Below, piece after piece: positions 5,018 through 6,865 of a DNA stretch of 6,865 nucleotides. The DNA comes from CAZPCT01 sp964585325 (GTDB taxonomy: Bacteria > Patescibacteriota > Minisyncoccia > JACQLN01 > CAZPCT01), in NCBI GenBank assembly GCA_964585325.1, contig CAZPCT010000037.1:1-6865 (forward strand), in the 5' to 3' direction. The notes beneath the pieces are model-generated. The model had not been told where the DNA came from. It searched no databases and saw only the letters and a list, made by a program, of their open reading frames with translations. The position numbers were made by a program, and so were the translations under genes. How positions within the stretch are numbered: position 1 is the stretch's first letter; every line of letters starts with the position of its first letter.

Positions 5018-5070
5018 GACTCACTTAGTGCTTCAACCGCACTTCTCAGAGTTTTTCCTCGTGCCGCTCA

Positions 5071-5098
5071 GCAGTAGATATATTTTTGTGACTACTGC
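5071..5098. repeat. 7-bp hairpin in the non-coding region
   Basis: GCAGTAG (5071-5077) and CTACTGC (5092-5098) are perfectly complementary around a 14-base AT-rich loop. On the flanks TCAGC (5068-5072) and GCTGA (5101-5105) offer an alternative pairing, so two conformations are possible. Confidence 0.5.
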
Positions 5099-5139
5099 AC
5101 GCTGACACGGGTTATTCGCTTTCCTACGAGTCTCAGTGG

Positions 5140-5154
5140 CACGCCGACGGCGTG
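5140..5154. repeat. 6-bp GC-rich hairpin with 3-base loop
   Basis: CACGCC (5140-5145), loop GAC, GGCGTG (5149-5154). The stem is short but GC-rich. It is not followed by a T-run on either strand, so it is not a standard terminator. Confidence 0.5.
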
Positions 5155-5232
5155 ACCTGTACGCGCAACATACCACATACCCTAGGATGGCGCAACTTCT
5201 ATCATAAAAGACGAGTAGGCGGACAAACTCTT

Positions 5233-5322
5233 ACAGAGACAAGGGAGGGATGAATGGAAAGCTTGCTTTCACGTTAAGCACGAGCGACGTCTCTGTATGG
5301 TCGCACGAAGTGCGTGCCATAC
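5233..5322. repeat. Two stacked stem-loops next to the coiled-coil gene's stop
   Basis: ACAGAGAC (5233-5240) pairs with GTCTCTGT (5289-5296) and encloses a small stem GAAAG-CTTG-CTTTC. Immediately next is GTATGG (5295-5300) with CCATAC (5317-5322), extended inside by CGCAC (5302-5306) and GTGCG (5310-5314) around a GAA loop. The second hairpin begins 6 bases after the stop codon of the minus-strand coiled-coil gene. It could end that transcript, but no T-run follows it. Confidence 0.55.
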
Positions 5323-5328
5323 AAGTCC

Positions 5329-5892
5329 CTACTGGGCTGGCACAGAGCAGGCACACTCTTCCTCCTCCGTATTTCCAGAAACCAAATTCTTAGACGTGTC
5401 ATACACCTTACTAAAAAGCCCCCCATCTTCCTGAACCTCGCGCAACTGCTCAACCAGGACGGAAAGCTCCTTTTTAAGCTCCTCAAGTTCAGCCTCACTC
5501 TCTGTTTTTTCTAGCGCCTCTACTCGTGCGTCTAATCTCTGAATGAGCTCGGTTCGTTTCTCTTCGGCTGTTTGAGGTATAAAATGTGTAGCCGTCTCAA
5601 CAGCTTGCTCCTGTGTTTCCCCTCCTCGCGTGCGTGCTGTGTCAACGATGCCGCCAAGCCCCGTAGTGACAACACCCAGAGTCTTTCCCGCCAGATGAGA
5701 CGCCGTATTTCCCGTTACCGTAATAACGCGGCCGGGTGTCAGTGACGCAATGCGCTCCCCCAGAGAGCCCCCGTCAAATGCCTGCCCTAAGGAGGCAAAA
5801 TTTAAAAGGTTCCCCGAAGCCTCGTCAGGAGTCATAAACGCCAAAACAAGCACTCCAAGCGCAATAACGACAATAAGGGCAATCCACTTCAT
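5329..5892 (-). CDS. Membrane-anchored coiled-coil protein, unknown function
   Basis: The product has 187 residues. It starts with a signal-anchor-like helix (MKWIALIVVIALGVLVLAFM), followed by a polar Gly/Thr-containing stretch (about 25-105), a charged coiled coil (about 108-154, rich in Glu, Lys, Leu) and a short tail ending EEEECACSVPAQ, whose two cysteines (180 and 182) are the only ones. I recognise no family. The layout suggests a protein fixed in the membrane with a rod-like part and perhaps a C-terminal redox or metal-binding CxC, but this is a guess. An in-frame TTG at 5910 lies in the preceding hairpin; ATG at 5892, 6 bases after a perfect TATAAT, is clearly better and predicts an mRNA that begins at the start codon. 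It follows rpoD in the same direction but has its own promoter. Confidence 0.78.
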   Translation of the reverse strand: MKWIALIVVIALGVLVLAFMTPDEASGNLLNFASLGQAFDGGSLGERIASLTPGRVITVTGNTASHLAGKTLGVVTTGLGGIVDTARTRGGETQEQAVETATHFIPQTAEEKRTELIQRLDARVEALEKTESEAELEELKKELSVLVEQLREVQEDGGLFSKVYDTSKNLVSGNTEEEECACSVPAQ

Positions 5893-5898
5893 GTTTTT

Positions 5899-5904
5899 AT
5901 TATA
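5899..5904 (-). promoter_or_regulatory. Perfect -10 box (TATAAT) of the coiled-coil gene
   Basis: On the minus strand TATAAT is followed by AAAAAC and then ATG, so the usual start site (seventh base after the box) is the A of the start codon. It lies 3 bases behind the GC-rich hairpin at 5908-5933. The -35 position falls in that hairpin and reads GGCCAG, a poor match. The same order (hairpin, TATAAT, AAAA, ATG) occurs at 198-229. Confidence 0.65.
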
Positions 5905-5907
5905 CCT

Positions 5908-5933
5908 CAAAGCGGCCGTTTCTGGCCGCTTTG
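5908..5933 (-). terminator. GC-rich hairpin between rpoD and the coiled-coil gene
   Basis: CAAAGCGGCC (5908-5917) and GGCCGCTTTG (5924-5933) form a perfect 10-bp stem with a 6-base loop. On the minus strand it lies 45 bases after the rpoD stop and is followed by AGG and TATAAT, not by a U-run, so termination efficiency is uncertain. It probably separates the two transcription units. Confidence 0.6.
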
Positions 5934-5962
5934 GTTGCCGTAACTTTTAATACTAGCTCCTA

Positions 5963-5985
5963 GATACTGGCGAAGCCTTAGTATC
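5963..5985 (-). repeat. Hairpin spanning the rpoD stop codon
   Basis: GATACT (5963-5968) pairs with AGTATC (5980-5985), and GGC (5969-5971) with GCC (5975-5977), with a two-base TT bulge. On the minus strand the stem encloses the rpoD TAA stop and has the loop GGC-TTC-GCC. It may protect the mRNA end. Confidence 0.5.
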
Positions 5986-6865
5986 CCTTCAACCGCTCTA
6001 TGTGCTCGTGGTCACGTATCTTTTCCAGCGCCTTCGCCTCAATCTGCCTAATACGCTCGCGCGTAACCCCAAATTCCTTCCCCACCTCTTCAAGTGTGTG
6101 GGTGACACCGTCGTCCAGGCCAAACCGCATACGCAGTATCTTCTGTTCACGCGGAGAAAGATCCTCAAGTACGTTCTTTATCTGGTCTGCAAGGAGCTTA
6201 CGCGAAGCTATTTGGGAAGGCAACAGGGTCTTTTCGTCTTCAATAAGCTCGCCCAGCGTACTGTCGTCAGATGAATCCCCCACGGGTGTCTCAAGTGAGA
6301 GCGTCTCCTGGGATATTTTCTGTATCTGGCGCACTTTGGCAATGGGCATATCCATCTCCTGCGCTATTTCTTCCGCCAGTGGTTCACGCCCTAGATCTTG
6401 TAAGAGCCGGCGCTTCACCTGCGTGTATTTTGAGATGGTCTCAACCATATGCACAGGAATGCGGATGGTACGAGACTGGTCCGCAAGGGCGCGGGTGATA
6501 GCCTGCCGTATCCACCACGTTGCGTATGTAGAAAACTTGTATCCGCGGCGGTAGTCAAACTTCTCCACCGCCTTGGTAAGGCCAATATTCCCTTCCTGAA
6601 TAAGGTCAAGAAGCGAGAGTTGGGAGCTCCGGTTCACGTACTTCTTTGCTATAGAGACCACAAGACGAAGGTTCGCTTGTGTCAGGCGGCTACGCGCCTC
6701 TTCATCGTTCTGTTCAATACGTTTTGCAAGCTCCACCTCCTCTTCGGCGTTAAGCAGCGCCACCTTTCCAATTTCACGTAAGTACATCTGCACGGAGTCA
6801 TGGGGTGATTCTTTAAGCAGCTGGCGCAACTTTGTGCGCTCGTCTTTCTCTTCTTTGGAAAGCTG
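5978..6865 (-). CDS. rpoD: RNA polymerase primary sigma factor RpoD, 5' end beyond the window
   Basis: The frame is open to the window edge and gives 295 residues plus TAA (5978-5980). Counted from the edge, region 1.2 is [11 protein letters not shown] (23-33); region 2 runs about 66-142 and includes the core-binding and -10 recognition segments ([49 protein letters not shown]). Region 3 follows, with a region 3.2 finger-like stretch ([18 protein letters not shown]). Region 4 has the helix-turn-helix [20 protein letters not shown] that reads the -35 box. The near-canonical sequence and the presence of region 1.2 mark a primary, housekeeping sigma-70 factor. The N-terminal region 1.1 part is outside the window; the TTG at 6829 is an internal Leu codon, not a start. 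Canonical regions 2.4 and 4.2 agree with the TATAAT boxes seen in this window. Confidence 0.96.
   Translation of the reverse strand, partial: QLSKEEKDERTKLRQLLKESPHDSVQMYLREIGKVALLNAEEEVELAKRIEQNDEEARSRLTQANLRLVVSIAKKYVNRSSQLSLLDLIQEGNIGLTKAVEKFDYRRGYKFSTYATWWIRQAITRALADQSRTIRIPVHMVETISKYTQVKRRLLQDLGREPLAEEIAQEMDMPIAKVRQIQKISQETLSLETPVGDSSDDSTLGELIEDEKTLLPSQIASRKLLADQIKNVLEDLSPREQKILRMRFGLDDGVTHTLEEVGKEFGVTRERIRQIEAKALEKIRDHEHIERLKGY

Larger units (their letters stand above)
4950..5328. other. Non-coding, hairpin-rich region; possible structured RNA or long leader
   Basis: About 380 bases lie between two minus-strand genes without a credible reading frame. Besides the dyad at 4981-5017 there are stems at 5027-5043 (AGTGC/GCACT, loop TTCAACC), 5071-5098 (GCAGTAG/CTACTGC), 5140-5154 (CACGCC/GGCGTG, 3-base loop) and 5233-5322 (two stacked stems). 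GCGCAAC occurs twice (5163-5169 and 5190-5196). A minus-strand TATGAT (plus-strand ATCATA, 5201-5206) is a possible -10 box. In a gene-dense genome this length and density of stems suggests RNA. It does not show the conserved cores of RNase P RNA, tmRNA, SRP RNA or tRNA on either strand. Confidence 0.35.

Noticed and set aside
5027..5043. T-arm-like hairpin (5-bp stem, 7-base loop TTCAACC) suggesting a tRNA or tmRNA end
   Set aside because: The closing pair is C-G instead of G-C, and no matching acceptor stem, D-arm, anticodon arm or CCA is found around it.
5233..5262. ACAGAGA and GATGAATG, which resemble pieces of conserved RNase P RNA regions
   Set aside because: They are in the wrong order and spacing, and the P4-forming sequences (GAGGAAAGTCC and the ACAGAA...GGC type) are absent on both strands.
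5250..5393. 47-codon plus-strand frame preceded by GGGAGGG
   Set aside because: The purine run abuts the ATG with no spacer, the frame runs antisense into the coiled-coil gene, and the composition is not protein-like.
1..6865. CRISPR array, insertion sequence or attachment site
   Set aside because: No spaced repeat units, transposase, terminal inverted repeats or integrase were seen; the only spaced direct repeat is 7 bases (GCGCAAC, 5163 and 5190).

Overview
The window looks like a compact genome fragment from a Patescibacteria (Candidate Phyla Radiation, Parcubacteria-like) bacterium. This is inferred, not proven. The grounds are a housekeeping core (cold-shock protein, YchF, RpoD) mixed with short proteins of no recognised family, an LPXTG/DUF11 surface protein next to a sortase, very short intergenic gaps, and no Shine-Dalgarno sequence at any visible start. 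The standard code fits: eleven stop codons are visible, nine TAA and two TAG, and no gene ends in TGA.

Left half, plus strand: the 3' end of a cold-shock protein (1-166), a strong terminator, an EamA/DMT-type transporter (227-1099), the ATPase YchF (1111-2172), a 260-base non-coding stretch that changes from very AT-rich to very GC-rich, a 93-residue one-TM protein (2435-2716), a second terminator, and an unrecognised 159-residue soluble protein (2773-3252). A 16-bp perfect hairpin (3272-3310) ends this half and faces the convergent genes, so it probably terminates both strands.

Right half, minus strand, read from right to left: RpoD (5' end beyond the window), a membrane-anchored coiled-coil protein (5892-5329), about 380 bases of hairpin-rich non-coding DNA, and a likely operon. 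The operon is a secreted DUF11 protein with a C-terminal LPTTG signal (4949-4311), an overlapping sortase (4344-3736), a 59-residue one-TM protein (3716-3537) and a 48-residue DUF1328/YtjA-like membrane protein (3471-3325). The last two are short genes that are easy to miss.

The most interesting item is the surface-anchoring pair. The sortase has its His and Arg in place, but the catalytic Cys is Ser (TCA codon) and the protein contains no Cys at all. The two small one-TM proteins, on opposite strands, share an HHH-x-x-GG motif in front of the membrane segment and may be a family. A second theme is gene-start architecture: two genes have a perfect TATAAT directly behind a terminator hairpin and only 6-9 bases before the ATG, which predicts leaderless transcripts.
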